64,000 nt of DNA from UBA2137 sp963740205. GTDB lineage: Bacteria > Pseudomonadota > Alphaproteobacteria > Micavibrionales > Micavibrionaceae. Position numbers and translations under genes: made by a program. The stretch lies in the NCBI GenBank assembly GCA_963740205.1, contig CAVUDD010000004.1:190075-254074 (forward strand). Reading direction: 5' to 3'. Below the pieces are notes generated by a model that saw only the letters and a list, made by a program, of their open reading frames with translations, did not search any database and was not told the origin of the DNA. Shown here piece by piece: positions 1 through 9,788 of the stretch. Each line of letters starts with the position of its first letter. Positions within the stretch are counted from its first letter, which is position 1.

Positions 1-1
1 C

Positions 2-2383
2 AATATGCCTATAGATTTGGCATTTTCGGCCGATGATAAAGCTATTGAAGGTGAGTTTGATGGCAAGGTTAATCAAATAAATAAATCTGTTGAAGGAAAA
101 TTTTCTGTCAAAGGTGATGACTTTACAAAATATGGTGGAGCAATTGCGCCGGGTCCATTTTCGGCTTCTGGTGAAATGGCCTTTGGTGGTGACACATTAG
201 TTCTAAATGATCTTGAGGCAGCGCTTGCAGGTCTAGAGTTTGCGGGTGACATCAAGGCACTTAGTAACAAACAATTCCAGTTTAATCTAAAGGAAACCAC
301 AGGTAAAAAAGGTAATGGCACGCTTGGGCAAGCATTAGCAGGAGCCAATGTTAAGGCTGATTTGACCTTACTTGAACAAGCAGTGGACATTTCTTCATAT
401 ACTGCAAAATTGAATGGTTCTTCATTAAGTGGCCGCGGTAAATATAGTTTTGCTAGCGAAGCAACGCCAGCAGCTCTGACTTTAGCAATGAATGCTGACA
501 GTCTTAATATTGATCAGTGGATGGGGCTTTCAAATTCAATGCAAAATTCTGGTGAGAAGAAGACAGATAAAAAAGCATCTGAGAAGTCTTCACCAAAAGG
601 TTTCTCAATTCCAATGAATTTAGATTTGGACGCTGCAATTGGGTCTTTGGTTTATCAGGGTAAGGCTTATCAAAATGTTAAGGCTGATATAACTTCAAAA
701 TCTAATGCATTGCGCATTGCAGGGGCTTCATTGCAAACAGCGTTTGGCACCTCTGGTTCTGCGACTGGTACTATTGGTAATACTCAAAATTTGAGTGGGC
801 TTGATCTAAACCTTCAAATGAAAACGGCAGATATAGAAAAGCTAGCTCAAAGCTACGGCGTTAAAATGCCTGAATCAAATGTTACTGTTGGGGCATTAGA
901 GGCAGATACGACATTAAAAGGTTCGCTTGATGCCTTACAATTCTCTGCAAAAGGTAAAGGTAAGGGGTTGGTTATTACTGCTAGCGGTACAGCACAAAAC
1001 CCTATGAGTAATTTGAAAATTGATAATCTGGCTCTTCGTGTCCAGCACCCAAATATGGTTCAGGCCATACAGATTGCCAATCCTTCATTTTCAATGGGAC
1101 GTTACTGGCAAAAGCCTCTGGACATAGAGACATCTTTGTCTTTGGCTGAGAAGGTTATTTCACTTGCTAGCTTGAAAGGGAAGGCTGGGCCTGTTGATAT
1201 CAACTCTGCCAATATGACCATTAATACTGGTGGCGCTGTTCCTTCTGTGACTGGTGATTTAAATCTTGGGTCTTTGGTATTGCCAGGGACTTCTACAAAA
1301 ACAGCCAATCAGGCATCTGCAAAATCAAGTGGCGGATCAAACAGCTCTTCATCCGATAATGGCCGTTGGTCACCACAACCCATTGATTCAAAATGGATGA
1401 GTGCGGTTAAGTTGGATTTGGATATAAAGGCGCAATCCATTGCACAAAACCGTTGGATATTAAGCTCTCCTTCATTGGATGTGACGCTTGCTGACGGGGT
1501 AATGAATATTGCATCCCTAAAAGCTGGCTTATTTGGTGGCTCTGTTAATATGGATGGTCAAATTAAAGGTGCGGGAAATGGGCAAGGATTTTCTTCAATT
1601 TCTTGGAATTCACAGGCCAGCACAATTGATGGTCGCAAGCTTTATGAGGCGATAGTTAACAAATCTACTGATTTAATTTCTGGGCGTATAACATCTGGCT
1701 CTGAACAATTGACAACAGCAGGGGCATCAATGAGTGCGCTTATCCAAAATCTGAATGGTAATGCTAAGGTCAATGGCGAAAATATAGTTATTAAAGGCAT
1801 AGATATTGCTGGTCTTGCAGGCGCATTATCTGATGATATTAAGCCAGGTGAGACGGTTCAAGGTCTTTTGACTTCATCCATTTACAAAGGTGATACAAGC
1901 TTTGACACAATGGAGGGTAACTTTGATATCACAAAGGGTATCGTAAACTTGAACCCTTTATTTCTCGATGGGGGTCGGGCGCGTTTTGATGTTACCGGTC
2001 GTGTTAATTTGCCTGACTGGACACTAAATGTAATTAACAAAGTGACTGTCAAAAATTCTGATGTTCCTCCTTTTGATATTTCTTTCAGTGGCTCCCTCAG
2101 TAATCCAAAGCGACTTGGCGGAGATATTCTCGAAGATTATCTGCAACGTAAAATTGAGCGTAAAGTTGGTAAATTGCTTCAGGATAATGGTATAGCCGAA
2201 AAAATTAACAGCAAGTTGGGTATTCCTTTATTGGGAGGAGCCAAAGAGGCAACCCCAGAAACGGCAACTGAACCGGCATCTGGAGCTAGCACAACTGAAA
2301 CAGCACCCGAAGAGCCTGTTGAGCAAAAGCAGATAACACCTGAAGATCTACTTCGTGGTGCGGTCGGTGAATTTTTACGCTAA
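2..2383 (+). CDS. AsmA-family protein, 5'-partial
   Basis: The frame is already open at the window edge, so the N-terminus (usually a membrane anchor) is missing and the ATG at 5 is probably internal. About 790 residues are visible: long repetitive beta-rich stretches built of short L/A/G-rich strands, a Ser/Gly-rich linker near residue 435-455, and a C-terminal region around residues 600-720 (FDTMEGNFDITKGIVNLNP, then DGGRARFDVTGRVNLPDWTL) that is characteristic of AsmA/TamB-like proteins. The tail is rich in T, E, A and P. AsmA-like proteins are inner-membrane-anchored periplasmic proteins involved in outer-membrane lipid and protein homeostasis. The family is clear; the precise role is inferred. 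Confidence 0.85.
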   Translation, partial: NMPIDLAFSADDKAIEGEFDGKVNQINKSVEGKFSVKGDDFTKYGGAIAPGPFSASGEMAFGGDTLVLNDLEAALAGLEFAGDIKALSNKQFQFNLKETTGKKGNGTLGQALAGANVKADLTLLEQAVDISSYTAKLNGSSLSGRGKYSFASEATPAALTLAMNADSLNIDQWMGLSNSMQNSGEKKTDKKASEKSSPKGFSIPMNLDLDAAIGSLVYQGKAYQNVKADITSKSNALRIAGASLQTAFGTSGSATGTIGNTQNLSGLDLNLQMKTADIEKLAQSYGVKMPESNVTVGALEADTTLKGSLDALQFSAKGKGKGLVITASGTAQNPMSNLKIDNLALRVQHPNMVQAIQIANPSFSMGRYWQKPLDIETSLSLAEKVISLASLKGKAGPVDINSANMTINTGGAVPSVTGDLNLGSLVLPGTSTKTANQASAKSSGGSNSSSSDNGRWSPQPIDSKWMSAVKLDLDIKAQSIAQNRWILSSPSLDVTLADGVMNIASLKAGLFGGSVNMDGQIKGAGNGQGFSSISWNSQASTIDGRKLYEAIVNKSTDLISGRITSGSEQLTTAGASMSALIQNLNGNAKVNGENIVIKGIDIAGLAGALSDDIKPGETVQGLLTSSIYKGDTSFDTMEGNFDITKGIVNLNPLFLDGGRARFDVTGRVNLPDWTLNVINKVTVKNSDVPPFDISFSGSLSNPKRLGGDILEDYLQRKIERKVGKLLQDNGIAEKINSKLGIPLLGGAKEATPETATEPASGASTTETAPEEPVEQKQITPEDLLRGAVGEFLR

Positions 2384-2644
2384 TTATTTTCGTAATCGGT
2401 GAAGTATATAAAGTCTCAAGGCACTTGAAAGGCTTATTGCTCCTCGTACTTCGTCAACCTTTGAAATAAGCGCGTTAAGTGAGACCTTTTCTGTTTCTGC
2501 AATTGATTTGATTTCTATCCAAAACGGTTCTTCCAAAGAAACACTTGTGCGGTGCCCGTTCAAGGTCACAGAGCGTTTAAGAACAGGCGCAGAAAAAAGC
2601 GCCTTTAGCTTTTCGGTTTGACCATTTCTTCCGGTTTGATCCAT
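2384..2644 (-). CDS. Ribbon-helix-helix domain protein
   Basis: An 86-residue basic protein. Residues 22-40 (KRSVTLNGHRTSVSLEEPF) form a likely beta ribbon and the following segment (FWIEIKSIAETEKVSLNALI) the helices of the small alphaproteobacterial RHH family, often annotated as aryl-sulfate sulfotransferase-like RHH. It overlaps the 3' end of fumC by 40 bases on the same strand, so it is probably cotranscribed with fumC, and it is convergent with the AsmA-like gene, with stop codons abutting. DNA binding is inferred from the fold only. Confidence 0.75.
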   Translation of the reverse strand: MDQTGRNGQTEKLKALFSAPVLKRSVTLNGHRTSVSLEEPFWIEIKSIAETEKVSLNALISKVDEVRGAISLSSALRLYILHRLRK

Positions 2645-4026
2645 TTGTCAAATTGCTCTTCTGTTAAAAGTTTAAGCTCTATGCCCGCTTGCTTGAGTGT
2701 AGTGCCATCCTGATGCGCCTTTTTAGCAATCTTGGCAGCATTATCATAACCGATATGCGGGTTGAGTGCAGTTACGAGCATCAAGCTTTCGTTTAGCAAT
2801 GTGTTGATACGTTCTTTATTGGCCTCGATGCCAACAACACAATTATCTGTAAAGCTATTGCAGGCATCACCCAGAAGGCGAATAGACTGCAACACGTTAT
2901 AAATCATAACAGGTTTAAAGACATTCAACTCAAAATGACCGTTTGATCCTGCGATAGTAACGGCGACATGATTACCCATTACTTGAGCACAGACCATTGT
3001 TAAGGCTTCACACTGTGTAGGGTTAACTTTACCAGGCATAATAGATGAGCCTGGCTCGTTAGCTGGTAGGGATATTTCTCCTATACCGCAACGAGGGCCT
3101 GAGCCTAGAAGGCGGACATCATTTGCTATCTTCATCAATGATGTTGCAAGAACGTTTAATGCACCTGATAGTTCTACCATTGCATCATGTGCGGCCAATG
3201 CTTCAAATTTATTAGGAGCTGTTTTGAAGGGTAGTTTTGTAATGGTGGCAATATGTTCAGCAAAAATTTCTGCAAAGCCCGCTGTAGAATTAATACCTGT
3301 TCCAACAGCAGTGCCACCTTGCGCCAACTCCATAACTCGCGGAAGAGTGTTCTTAATGCGCTCAATACCATATTTAATTTGTTGCGCGTAGCCTGAAAAT
3401 TCCTGACCGAGTGTTAGTGGAGTGGCATCTTGCAAATGTGTTCTACCAATTTTTACAATATCCGAAAAATCTCTCGCTTTACTATCCAACGCCTCATGGA
3501 GCTTTTGAAGGGCAGGGATAAGAAGATGATGAACTTGCTCACCTGAAGAAATCGACATAGCGGTTGGAAATGTATCATTAGATGACTGGCTCATATTCAC
3601 ATGATCATTTGGATGAACAGGATCTTTACCGCCCCGCTTACCTATAAGTAACTCATTGGCAAGTCCTGCAATAACCTCGTTACTGTTCATGTTGGATTGT
3701 GTGCCCGATCCTGTCTGCCAGACAACAAGGGGAAATTCAGCATTGCGCGCCCCGCCAATAACCTCATCTGCTGCGCGCATGATGGCTTGTCCCAATTTTT
3801 CATCTAACTTGCCTTGCTCCATATTAGTCATGGCGGCAGCTTTTTTAATAAGGCCAAGCGCACGAATAAGGGGTACAGGCATGGTTTCTGTACCGATTTT
3901 AAAGTTTTCGCGTGAGCGCTGTGTTTGTGCCCCCCAATAATTATCTGCTGGCACGTCTATTTTTCCAATTGAATCTGACTCTTCTCTAATGCGTGATGAA
4001 GAAGGATTGGGGGCGGATTGTGTCAT
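2605..4026 (-). CDS. fumC: Fumarate hydratase class II
   Basis: A 473-residue protein of normal length for iron-independent class II fumarase, which hydrates fumarate to L-malate in the TCA cycle as a cytosolic homotetramer. Visible motifs include GSGTQSNMNSNEV near residue 105, the SSNDTFPTA segment near 150, GRTHLQDATPLTLGQEFSGY and the superfamily signature GSSIMPGKVNP near residue 330. The start ATG at 4026 gives the usual N-terminus leading into KIDVPADNYWGAQTQRS. Downstream on the same strand lies the RHH gene. Confidence 0.97.
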   Translation of the reverse strand: MTQSAPNPSSSRIREESDSIGKIDVPADNYWGAQTQRSRENFKIGTETMPVPLIRALGLIKKAAAMTNMEQGKLDEKLGQAIMRAADEVIGGARNAEFPLVVWQTGSGTQSNMNSNEVIAGLANELLIGKRGGKDPVHPNDHVNMSQSSNDTFPTAMSISSGEQVHHLLIPALQKLHEALDSKARDFSDIVKIGRTHLQDATPLTLGQEFSGYAQQIKYGIERIKNTLPRVMELAQGGTAVGTGINSTAGFAEIFAEHIATITKLPFKTAPNKFEALAAHDAMVELSGALNVLATSLMKIANDVRLLGSGPRCGIGEISLPANEPGSSIMPGKVNPTQCEALTMVCAQVMGNHVAVTIAGSNGHFELNVFKPVMIYNVLQSIRLLGDACNSFTDNCVVGIEANKERINTLLNESLMLVTALNPHIGYDNAAKIAKKAHQDGTTLKQAGIELKLLTEEQFDKWIKPEEMVKPKS

Positions 4027-4137
4027 GGGTATTTCTTTCCATTTGTTTTCTAATTAGACTTTTGAAAGACCATGAACATTAAACATCAAGAAGGTTATGA
4101 CGCAAGACAGTTTTTAAAATCTGTTCTATAAAGTGAA

Positions 4138-5732
4138 ATGATGGAAAATTTATCAAAACTTAAAACTGAACAGGTTCACCCTGAATCTAGAGGAATACAT
4201 AAAAAAAGCGCAGGTGAGCTACTGCGCCTGCTATTTAAGTATCAGTTAAGAACAGTTGATGTTGTTGAGGCTCAAATTAATGAGATTGCAGAAATAGCCA
4301 ATCAGGTTTCTAAAAAATTAAAAACATCAAATGGTCGTATATATGGTGTAGGTGCTGGGACATCTATCAGATTACTGGTTCAATCTTTGATAGAGGTTCA
4401 ACACACGGATTCCCAAGAGAGCGAGTTGAGTTTGTTATAACAGGTGGACGCGAGGGTCTTATCACACCAAGGGACGAGGCGGAGGATAGCGAAGAAATTC
4501 CAGCGCAACGTATTCGTAAGCTCGGTTTAAATGAAAACGATATCCTCATAGGTGCTTCTGCAAGCGGACGAACACCGTTCGTTATAGGTGGCTTAAGAGA
4601 GGCCAATAGATTGGGCGCAACAACGATTTCGATTGCGAATAATCCCAATTCTCCAATAAGCCAAATTTCAAATCATTCACTTTTTCTTGATACAGAGCCT
4701 GAGCCCGTAGGTGGATCGACTAGAATGAATGCTGGAACTGCTCAAAAGATTTGCCTCGACTTATTAATGAATGGAATCGTTTTTGGTCTTGGAATGGTGA
4801 GCCAACAAAGCCTTGATGAGCTAGTGGAATATACACCATCTTATAAAAGTAATTCGATTACCAATATGAAGGAATTTCTGATGTGTCTTTTGAATCATGA
4901 GAGGCAATCAATTAAGTCCATTGGTAACAATATAGAAGCGCTTGTTCCTGCAGTGGAATGTGTAGCTAGACAATTAGGTGATAAGCAAGGCAATCTTCTT
5001 GTTGCGGGCGCGGGGACTACTGCACGAGCGATGGTGCAGGAACAAGCAGAGCTCTATCCAACCTTTGGATTTTCTCTTGGTCGTACAAAATTTGGTATAG
5101 CGGGTGGGAACGAGGCGTTGCTTAGGGATTATCACGAATTAACAAATCAGGATGGCGCATCAGATAATTTAGTAAAAAAGTTCGAACCTACGAATAATGA
5201 TGTCTGTCTTCTGGGTTCCGTTAGTGGAAACACAAAATTCACTAACTATCTTGCTGAAAAACTTAAGGCAACCAATACACCTACAATAGGATTTTGTAAT
5301 TCTGCAGAGGGAAAATTATTAAGATTGGTAGATATCCCAGTTTTACTGAAAACATCTAATAAACCTGGTGGTAAGTTAACGCGACTAGGTGCAGGAACTG
5401 CGCATAAAGTGGCGCTAAATATCATTACTACCTCTGCAATGATACTGATGGGACATGTTTATGATGGTTATATGATTGACGTTAAATTATTTTGCGAAAA
5501 GCTTGTTCAGCGTGCAACGAGAATGGTTTCTGATTTATCTGGATCTGATGAGCAATCAGCAAGAGCGTCGCTTGAATTAACGGCTAAAGAAAAGTTTGAT
5601 TGGAGTGTAACAAAAGCGGTTCTGCATCAATTTGGTATATTACCTGGAAATTTTGAGCAGTTTATAAGAGAAAAAGGTAAGGGCAAATCAAGTGTGGCCA
5701 TAGAGGCTGCCAAAAGTTTAAACGTCAATTAA
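4138..5732 (+). pseudogene. Double-SIS MurQ/GCKR-like protein, frameshifted
   Basis: Two open segments (4138-4440 and a frame open from about 4380 to 5732) together encode one protein of about 530 residues. The frame changes close to 4380: before it GVGAGTSIRLLVQ, after it FDRGSTHGFPRERVEFVITG, which continue the same SIS fold. The first half holds the MurQ landmarks ASASGRTPFVIGGL and GGSTRMNAGTAQK; the second half repeats the pattern (GAGTTARAMVQ, AELYPTFGFSLGR, LTRLGAGTAHK, GYMIDVKL). N-acetylmuramic acid 6-phosphate etherases are about 300 residues with one SIS domain, so this is a duplicated version resembling eukaryotic GCKR. A single missing base explains the break; either sequencing error or recent inactivation. 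It is convergent with purK, overlapping by 4 bases. Confidence 0.75.
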
Positions 5733-6790
5733 TTCAAGATGGTGACGTGCCCCATTTTACGGCCTTCACGAGTTTCTGACTTACCGTAAAGATGAACACA
5801 GGCCTTATAATTTTTAAGATATTCAGGAACTGTATCAATGTCATTACCGATAAGGTTTATCATTTTCACATTGCTGTGTTGAACAGGCATGCCTACGGGT
5901 AAGCCACAAACGGTTCTGACATGATTTTCAAATTGGGAAATTGTGCAGGCATCTATCGTCCAATGTCCTGAATTATGAGTTCTTGGTGCAATCTCATTAG
6001 CAAGGATATCTCCTTTATCCGTAATAAACATTTCCAGTGTCAAAACACCACGTAAATTAACTTTCTCCGCTAATCTTTCCGTAAGAACAGCTGCGCGAAC
6101 CTTTAAGGGGCTTGATATTGGAGCGGGACACTTGCTTGTGGCTAGAATATGGTTTTCATGGATATTATGAGATGGACCGTAGGTTTCCATTTTCCCATTT
6201 TTATCACGAGCTACAATAACCGATATCTCGTGGGTAAAATTGACAATCTCCTCTGCAATAAGATTTTGTCCTTTGAATATGGCTAAGATAGTATTCAAGT
6301 TATCAGACTTGTTTATTTTCTTTTGTCCTTTTCCATCATATCCGAAACGTGTCGTTTTTATAATTAAGCTTTCGCATTTCCATATTTTAAAGCATTGTAC
6401 TATATCCTCGCTCGATTTAATTTCCTTCCACCTAGTTGTGGGGATATCAATTGAATTTAGAAAAGATTTTTCGGTAATTCTATCTTGCGCAATCTCTAGA
6501 ATTTTATCGTCAGGAAAAACAGAGTTTTTGGATTGTAAATATCGTACGGTTTCAACAGGGATATTTTCGAATTCGTAAGTAATGACATCGACAAGGTTAG
6601 CAAATTTATCAAGTGCAGATTTGTCATCATACTTTGCAACAATTGTTTTCCAGCTCACTTCGGACGCAGGGTGGTCATCACCATCAGTAAAGATAACGCA
6701 TTTAATACCAAGTCGTGCTGCAGCAAGGGCGCTCATGCGCCCAAGTTGACCGCCACCCAGAATGCCAAGTGTCTTGATATTCTCTGTCAT
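5729..6790 (-). CDS. purK: N5-carboxyaminoimidazole ribonucleotide synthase
   Basis: A 353-residue ATP-grasp enzyme that converts AIR plus bicarbonate and ATP to N5-CAIR in de novo purine synthesis. The N-terminal LGGGQLGRMSALAAARLGI, the YEFENIP segment near residue 75, KTTRFGYDGKGQ near 145 and NEIAPRTHNSGHWT near 265 are typical PurK landmarks. It starts directly after the purE stop codon with no gap, so the two are translationally adjacent, and purE supplies the enzyme that uses its product. Confidence 0.96.
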   Translation of the reverse strand: MTENIKTLGILGGGQLGRMSALAAARLGIKCVIFTDGDDHPASEVSWKTIVAKYDDKSALDKFANLVDVITYEFENIPVETVRYLQSKNSVFPDDKILEIAQDRITEKSFLNSIDIPTTRWKEIKSSEDIVQCFKIWKCESLIIKTTRFGYDGKGQKKINKSDNLNTILAIFKGQNLIAEEIVNFTHEISVIVARDKNGKMETYGPSHNIHENHILATSKCPAPISSPLKVRAAVLTERLAEKVNLRGVLTLEMFITDKGDILANEIAPRTHNSGHWTIDACTISQFENHVRTVCGLPVGMPVQHSNVKMINLIGNDIDTVPEYLKNYKACVHLYGKSETREGRKMGHVTILN

Positions 6791-7288
6791 TTAATCTTTT
6801 GGATGTTCGGCAACACTGCCTGATTGTTCTTTGCGCCAATCAGAAAGTTGTTTTGAAATTGTTTCATCGTCATTTGCCAAAATGCCTAATGCAAGAAGTG
6901 CAGCATTTTTTGCGCCAGCATCCCCAATTGCCAAGGTTCCTACTGGAACTCCACCAGGCATTTGGACAATAGAGAGCAAACTGTCCATTCCCTTCAAGGC
7001 TTTTGATTTAACAGGCACGCCCAAAACCGGAACAATTGTCATTGAGGCAACCATACCTGGTAGGTGTGCCGCGCCACCTGCGCCTGCGATGATAACTTTT
7101 AATCCACGCTCTTTAGCAGTTTTGGCAAATTCAACCATGCGACCGGGTGTACGATGCGCGGAAACTATGCGGCATTCATGAGGAATATCAAAATCATGCA
7201 AAATATCATGAGCATGTTTCATAGTGCCCCAATCAGATTGAGAACCCATAATAATACTTATAAGGGGCTTGTCGTGCGAGTGTGTCAT
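6791..7288 (-). CDS. purE: N5-CAIR mutase, class I PurE
   Basis: A 165-residue protein that moves the carboxylate of N5-CAIR to give CAIR. MGSQSDWGTM near the N-terminus, SAHRTPGRM near residue 44, AGAGGAAHLPGMVAS and MPGGVPVGTLAIG define class I PurE, the type that works with PurK, which is encoded immediately downstream. The C-terminal 25 residues are a non-conserved polar tail. Confidence 0.97.
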   Translation of the reverse strand: MTHSHDKPLISIIMGSQSDWGTMKHAHDILHDFDIPHECRIVSAHRTPGRMVEFAKTAKERGLKVIIAGAGGAAHLPGMVASMTIVPVLGVPVKSKALKGMDSLLSIVQMPGGVPVGTLAIGDAGAKNAALLALGILANDDETISKQLSDWRKEQSGSVAEHPKD

Positions 7289-7325
7289 GGTTTTGAAATA
7301 AGTCTTTCTCTAAAGAATAAATATC

Positions 7326-7526
7326 TTATGCAATAATATCAGGCACAAGATCGCTTTCAATTTTTTGAATTGTGTCTTTAAGTTGAAGTTTGCGCTTCTT
7401 CAGGCGTTGTAATTGCAAAGCATCCACAACAGACATGTGAACCAGCCTGTCAATGGCTTGATCTAAATCCTTGTGTTCGGCTTTGAGTTCAGCGAGTCTT
7501 TCTCGCAGAGCGTCTTCGTCTTCCAT
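7326..7526 (-). CDS. YdcH/DUF465 family small protein
   Basis: A 66-residue, highly charged helical protein. LRERLAELKAEHKDLDQAI and LQLQRLKKRKLQLKDTI are the two helices of the DUF465 (YdcH) family, common in alphaproteobacteria and of unknown function. It lies between purE (same strand) and the divergent pfk gene. Confidence 0.85.
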   Translation of the reverse strand: MEDEDALRERLAELKAEHKDLDQAIDRLVHMSVVDALQLQRLKKRKLQLKDTIQKIESDLVPDIIA

Positions 7527-7611
7527 ATACCCTCTAATGCAATTTTCTTTTAGGTCTTTTCCTTTTGGTGCAAATAGTTTACCAAATTTCTATGAGTTTT
7601 TTAAGAGTTTT

Positions 7612-8697
7612 ATGAGCATGAAGAGAAGAATTGGCATTTTAACGAGTGGTGGTGATTGCGCGGGACTGAATGCAGTCATCAGGGCGGTTGTGCACAGCGC
7701 AAGTATTCGTGGCTGGGAAGTCGTGGGCATTCTTGATGGTACACATGGACTTTTGCAGGATCCTCCGCAATATAAACTCCTTAATGCGAATGACTTTGAT
7801 GGTGTTGTTATGCGCATGGGGGGCACTCTTTTAGGTACAACAAATAAGGGAAATCCTTTTGCATTTCCTATGAAGGATGGGTCGACTAAGGACCGTTCTG
7901 GCGAAATTATAGAAGGTTTTAAAAAATTAAATATTGATTCTGTGATTGCAATTGGCGGTGACGGAAGCTTTGCGATTTTGAAAAAATTGGCAGAGCAGGG
8001 TGGTATCAACATGGTTGGTATACCTAAAACAATTGATAATGATATTGGTGAGACAGAAACATCTGTTGGTTTTGACACGGCAGTATCGGTTGCAACAGAG
8101 GCGCTTGATAGATTACAGCCAACGGCAGCATCCCATGACAGGGTGATGGTTCTTGAGGTTATGGGGCGGGATGCAGGTCACATCGCCTTAACGGCAGGAA
8201 TTGCTGGTGGTGCGGATGTTATTCTTATTCCAGAAATTAAATACTCAATGGAAACTGTTGCCAAGAAAATCAAGGCTGTTATGGAGGGTGGACGCAACTT
8301 TGCACTGGTTGTTGTATCTGAGGCTGTAAAAACAGAAAATGGTGAAAAGTTTGAGGTTACATATGCTGGTGGCGAGAAACGCTATGGTGGGATTGGTAAT
8401 TATATTGGTGCACGTATATCAGAGATGACAGGTGCAGAAACGCGCGTGACAGTTTTGGGGCATGTTCAACGAGGAAGTCAGCCTACATATAATGATAGAC
8501 TTCTTGCGTCCGCTTTTGGTGTTAAGGCAGTAGACCTGATTGCAGAGGGTAAATTTGGACGTATGGTTGCTTGGAAAAACAGAACCGTTGTTGATGTGGC
8601 CATTGAAGACGCAATAGCAGCTTACCAAGAAGTAGACCTCGATGGCACTTTGGTTCATACTGCAAATGCACTAGGTATTTCATTCGGGGAATCATAA
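7612..8697 (+). CDS. pfkA: 6-phosphofructokinase
   Basis: Phosphorylates fructose 6-phosphate to fructose 1,6-bisphosphate in glycolysis. RRIGILTSGGDCAGLNAVIR is the N-terminal nucleotide-binding loop, IAIGGDGSF the phosphoryl-donor site, and GIPKTIDNDIGETE the catalytic TIDND loop. The Gly of GGDGS (equivalent to E. coli Gly104) points to ATP, while the Lys of PKTIDND (equivalent to Gly124) is typical of the actinobacterial/plant/PPi-related clade, so donor preference is not certain. The frame is open far upstream, but the codons before 7612 overlap the divergent gene and are not PFK-like; ATG 7612 (or 7618) follows AAGAG. Length, about 360 residues, fits the family. Confidence 0.93.
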   Translation: MSMKRRIGILTSGGDCAGLNAVIRAVVHSASIRGWEVVGILDGTHGLLQDPPQYKLLNANDFDGVVMRMGGTLLGTTNKGNPFAFPMKDGSTKDRSGEIIEGFKKLNIDSVIAIGGDGSFAILKKLAEQGGINMVGIPKTIDNDIGETETSVGFDTAVSVATEALDRLQPTAASHDRVMVLEVMGRDAGHIALTAGIAGGADVILIPEIKYSMETVAKKIKAVMEGGRNFALVVVSEAVKTENGEKFEVTYAGGEKRYGGIGNYIGARISEMTGAETRVTVLGHVQRGSQPTYNDRLLASAFGVKAVDLIAEGKFGRMVAWKNRTVVDVAIEDAIAAYQEVDLDGTLVHTANALGISFGES

Positions 8698-8700
8698 AAT

Positions 8701-9249
8701 ATGCTTTACGTTCAACAGTCGCTTGCGCCCGATGAAGAGATCATTCATATCGGACATTTTCACTGGATGTATGATGTAAAAGCTTTCTTGAGTCTTTTTT
8801 GGGGCGTGCTTTTCACCGTGATAGTTATTGCAGGAAGCTTGTATGTTCAGGACAAGGTTGGACTTCCCTTAAGCAGCTATGCGGTTGCACCCGATGCGGG
8901 CACTATTGATAAATTTCGTGCTCTCCATCCTGGTATTAAATTACTTGCCTTCCTTACTTTTCTTTTTGGAATTTTTCGTTTTGCCCAAATGATGGTCTAC
9001 AAAGCAACAACTGAAATTGCGATTACTACGTCACGTCTAATATATAAGCGCGGATTGGTTGCGCGCGCAGTTGTTGAAATTAATATCGATCGTATTGAGA
9101 GTGTAAATCTCCTGCAAGGTATCTTGGGACGTATACTTGATTACGGACGTGTTATGGTCAGAGGTATGGGAGTGGGTGAGATCATTTTACCCCCGGTTGC
9201 TCGCCCGGTTGTTTTTAAGAAGGCAATTGAAAAGGCGCGGACATCATGA
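8701..9249 (+). CDS. PH domain-containing membrane protein (first of pair)
   Basis: A 182-residue protein with two hydrophobic segments (about residues 31-48 and 80-97) followed by a bacterial PH (bPH2/YdbT-like) domain: ITTSRLIYKRGLVARAVVEI, then IDRIESVNLLQGILGRILDY, then GVGEIILPPVARP. It begins 3 bases after pfkA and overlaps the next gene by 4 bases (ATGA type), so it is probably cotranscribed. Function of these domains in bacteria is mostly unknown; a membrane-associated role is inferred. Confidence 0.85.
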   Translation: MLYVQQSLAPDEEIIHIGHFHWMYDVKAFLSLFWGVLFTVIVIAGSLYVQDKVGLPLSSYAVAPDAGTIDKFRALHPGIKLLAFLTFLFGIFRFAQMMVYKATTEIAITTSRLIYKRGLVARAVVEINIDRIESVNLLQGILGRILDYGRVMVRGMGVGEIILPPVARPVVFKKAIEKARTS

Positions 9250-9734
9250 ACGTTGATGCTTCACGATATGCAGGTATATCGTTAAGAGAAGGCGAGAAAA
9301 TAATTGCTGAAGGTTTAATCTCGACAGGTATTTTTTGGAAATCATTTGCTGTTTTAATTATAGCAATTTGTGTGGGTTTATTCGCTTGGCAGCTAGGCGT
9401 TTTTCTCTTGGTTGTAACCATGCTTATGTTTTTAGTGTCTAGTCTAACTAAACGTTTTTTGCTTCTCGCCTTAACAGATTATCGTGTTCTTGTGCGCTAT
9501 GGCATTATGAATTTAGAAACTTTGCAAATTCGCTTTGATTCACTTGAGAGTGTTGAGGTTCACAGGACTTTAATGGGGCAATTCTTGGGGTACGGTAATA
9601 TCGTATTAACAGGAAATGGAACGCGTAGAATTATCATACCCTTTGTATCAAATGCTGCTTATTTCAGGGACAAGTTGGATCAGGTTTTGTATAAGCGAGA
9701 AAAAGAACGAGAGCCATCTCCCAAGAAAACCTAA
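9246..9734 (+). CDS. PH domain-containing membrane protein (second of pair)
   Basis: A 162-residue paralogue-like partner of the preceding gene: one long hydrophobic hairpin (about residues 33-68), then a bPH2 domain with LTDYRVLVRYGIMNLETLQI and FDSLESVEVHRTLMGQFLGY. The overlapping start codon suggests translational coupling and possibly a complex between the two products. Confidence 0.82.
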   Translation: MNVDASRYAGISLREGEKIIAEGLISTGIFWKSFAVLIIAICVGLFAWQLGVFLLVVTMLMFLVSSLTKRFLLLALTDYRVLVRYGIMNLETLQIRFDSLESVEVHRTLMGQFLGYGNIVLTGNGTRRIIIPFVSNAAYFRDKLDQVLYKREKEREPSPKKT

Positions 9735-9788
9735 TGTTTTGTTAAGCATTAGTCTTGTATGATGGGGAATTGCAATCTTAAGATAATC

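Noticed and set aside
7471..7611. Longer N-terminus for 6-phosphofructokinase
   Set aside because: The extra residues are not PFK-like and overlap the divergent YdcH gene; ATG 7612/7618 directly precedes the conserved RRIGILTSGGD.
9759..9788. Upstream ATG starts for the L,D-transpeptidase
   Set aside because: They add residues before an otherwise clean signal peptide; ATG 9789 is preferred.
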